This document shows positions 6,056-7,303 of a stretch of 7,303 nucleotides of DNA, one piece after another (within the stretch, counting starts at the first letter, position 1; each line of letters opens with the position of its first letter). The notes below the pieces were generated by a model. That model was not told the DNA's origin. It did no database searches and was given only the letters and a program-made list of their open reading frames with translations. Origin of the DNA: an uncultured Polynucleobacter sp. (GTDB lineage Bacteria > Pseudomonadota > Gammaproteobacteria > Burkholderiales > Burkholderiaceae); the NCBI GenBank assembly GCA_937996825.1, contig CALKUJ010000309.1:1-7303 (forward strand), written 5' to 3'. A program made the position numbers and the translations under genes.

Positions 6056-6076
6056 CATCTGTATGCCATTGTTTTT
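6054..6076 (+). terminator. Weak terminator-like hairpin, plus strand
   Basis: GGCAT (6054-6058) and ATGCC (6063-6067) form a 5-base stem with a CTGT loop, followed four bases later by TTTTTT (6071-6076). It shares two bases with the right arm of the larger stem-loop, so the two structures compete. No plus-strand gene is visible upstream. It could end a small plus-strand RNA or limit antisense reading into ftsZ. The short stem and offset T-run make this a low-confidence call. Confidence 0.25.
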
Positions 6077-6104
6077 TATACTTATTTCTAATTACGACTA
6101 ATTC

Positions 6105-7303
6105 TTAATCAGCTTGCTTACGTAAAAAAGCTGGAATATCGTAGTAATCAGCACCCTTATCCATCATTGCTTGTGCTTCCGGTGAACTATTTGCGCCCAA
6201 ACGCGGCTCATTTGATTCACGATTGCTGCGAAACACTTTTGGCACATCATATTTAGCGTAATCACCAGCTGATCCCATTGGCATTGCTGGCTCAGTCGCA
6301 CCCATAGCGCTGACATTGCTAGCTGTATTTGCCATGGCAACAGTTGCAGTTGCGCTTTGCGGAGCAAAAGAACTTAAATTGGCCATCATTGGAGCACCGT
6401 CATAAGTACCGGTTGCTTGTGTATTGCGCCAAATAACTTCAGGCTGCTTTTCTTTGCGCTTGCCACCATTCAAACCAGTAGCAACAACAGTTACACGCAA
6501 GGCATCACCCAAGCTCTCATCGTAGACCGTACCAAAGATCACAGTTGCATCTTCAGCAGCGTATCCACGAATAGCACCCATCACTTCACGAGTCTCTGAC
6601 AACTTCAATGAACGACTTGCAGTGATGTTCACCAACACGCCACGTGCGCCTGAAAGATCAACACCTTCAAGCAATGGTGATGCAACAGCAGCTTCAGCAG
6701 CTAGACGAGCACGATCCATACCAGAAACAGTGGCTGTTCCCATCATGGCTTTACCTTGCTCACTCATCACTGTTTTAACGTCTTCAAAGTCAACGTTGAT
6801 CAAACCTTGCTCGTTGATGATTTCAGCGATACCGGCAACCGCGTTGTGCAATACATCATCTGCACAACCAAAGGCCTTGTCCATCTCAGCATCTTCACCC
6901 ATGACTTCAAATAGTTTTTCATTAAGAACCACAATTAATGAATCAACGTAGTTTTCAATTTCATGAGCACCAGCTTCAGCCACTTTGCCACGCTTAGCAC
7001 CTTCAAAATCAAATGGCTTGCTGATCACGCCAACAGTCAAGATACCCATTTCTTTGGCAACTTGAGCGACGATTGGACCTGCACCTGTACCTGTACCACC
7101 ACCCATACCAGCAGTGATAAATACCATGTGAGCACCTTGCAATGCATCAGCAATGCGCGCCTTAGCTTCAATCGCAGAGGATGCGCCCACTTCTGGTTTA
7201 GCACCAGCACCCAAACCTGTTGCGCCCAACTGAATATAGACACTTGCTTTAGAACGTTGAAGTGCACCTGCATCTGTGTTCATGCAAATGAACTCAACAC
7301 CTT
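6105..7303 (-). CDS. ftsZ: FtsZ, tubulin-like cell division GTPase, partial at N-terminus
   Basis: FtsZ polymerises with GTP at midcell to form the Z ring. The reading frame is open to the window edge: six further codons (GVEFIC) precede the internal Met at 7283, which is not the start. About 40 N-terminal residues, including the first glycine-rich nucleotide-binding loop, lie outside. Counting from that Met, NTDAGAL is at 2-8 and the tubulin signature loop GGGTGTGAGP at 61-70. The T7 synergy loop NVDFEDV is at 163-169, with Asp165 and Asp168 matching the catalytic E. coli Asp209 and Asp212. The GTPase and C-terminal core ends near 270. A disordered Ala/Ser/Met/Thr-rich linker follows, then the conserved C-terminal peptide YDIPAFLRKQAD (381-392), which binds FtsA, ZipA and other partners. 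A similar motif, YDVPKVFRSNRE, lies at 345-356. A peroxiredoxin gene and lpxC follow on the same strand after a 189-base structured gap; no strong intrinsic terminator is seen, so some read-through is possible. Confidence 0.99.
   Translation of the reverse strand, partial: GVEFICMNTDAGALQRSKASVYIQLGATGLGAGAKPEVGASSAIEAKARIADALQGAHMVFITAGMGGGTGTGAGPIVAQVAKEMGILTVGVISKPFDFEGAKRGKVAEAGAHEIENYVDSLIVVLNEKLFEVMGEDAEMDKAFGCADDVLHNAVAGIAEIINEQGLINVDFEDVKTVMSEQGKAMMGTATVSGMDRARLAAEAAVASPLLEGVDLSGARGVLVNITASRSLKLSETREVMGAIRGYAAEDATVIFGTVYDESLGDALRVTVVATGLNGGKRKEKQPEVIWRNTQATGTYDGAPMMANLSSFAPQSATATVAMANTASNVSAMGATEPAMPMGSAGDYAKYDVPKVFRSNRESNEPRLGANSSPEAQAMMDKGADYYDIPAFLRKQAD

Noticed and set aside
6063..6101. 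12-codon plus-strand frame after an AGGAGG sequence in the ftsZ-peroxiredoxin gap
   Set aside because: AGGAGG (6036-6041) is about 21 bases before the ATG, too far for normal initiation, and it lies in the stem-loop. The peptide is very short and has no support.
7284..7303. Start of ftsZ at the Met at 7283
   Set aside because: The frame continues upstream as GVEFIC, which matches FtsZ ahead of NTDA, so the gene runs off the window edge.

Overview
The window looks like ordinary core chromosome of a betaproteobacterium, most likely Burkholderiales. The proteins resemble those of low-GC Polynucleobacter-type freshwater lineages, and base composition is moderately AT-rich by eye (not counted). 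The case rests on the gene set and order, a betaproteobacterial-style FtsZ tail, SecA wording close to that group, and a Prx5-type peroxiredoxin between ftsZ and lpxC. The genus is an inference from remembered sequences, not from a search.

Layout, read in the direction of the minus strand from the right edge: ftsZ (5' end cut by the window), a 189-base structured gap, a Prx5-family peroxiredoxin, lpxC, a bidirectional-looking terminator region, then secA and argJ (3' end cut by the window). One gene runs the other way: a DUF721 (DciA-like) gene on the plus strand between secA and lpxC. It is convergent with lpxC and divergent from secA. Its ATG and that of secA share the same CATG tetranucleotide, so there is no intergenic space between them. 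Five of the six genes are therefore on the minus strand. Coding density is very high, with gaps of 14 to 44 bases everywhere except between ftsZ and the peroxiredoxin gene.

How the genes fit together: FtsZ makes the division ring. LpxC commits UDP-acyl-GlcNAc to lipid A synthesis, and SecA drives export of envelope proteins. This is the distal end of the division and cell wall (dcw) region, continuing into envelope and secretion genes. ArgJ (arginine biosynthesis, acetyl recycling) is a passenger downstream of secA. The DUF721 gene sits where enterobacteria carry secM and where many other proteobacteria carry a DciA-type gene. DciA is a loader or operator of the replicative helicase DnaB.

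I found no mobile elements, CRISPR arrays, tRNA or rRNA genes, and no evidence of a novel defence or metabolic system. The most unusual items are the shared CATG start codons of secA and the DUF721 gene, the cluster of inverted repeats at 5959-6067, a motif VI variant in SecA, and a second CTP-like motif in the FtsZ tail.
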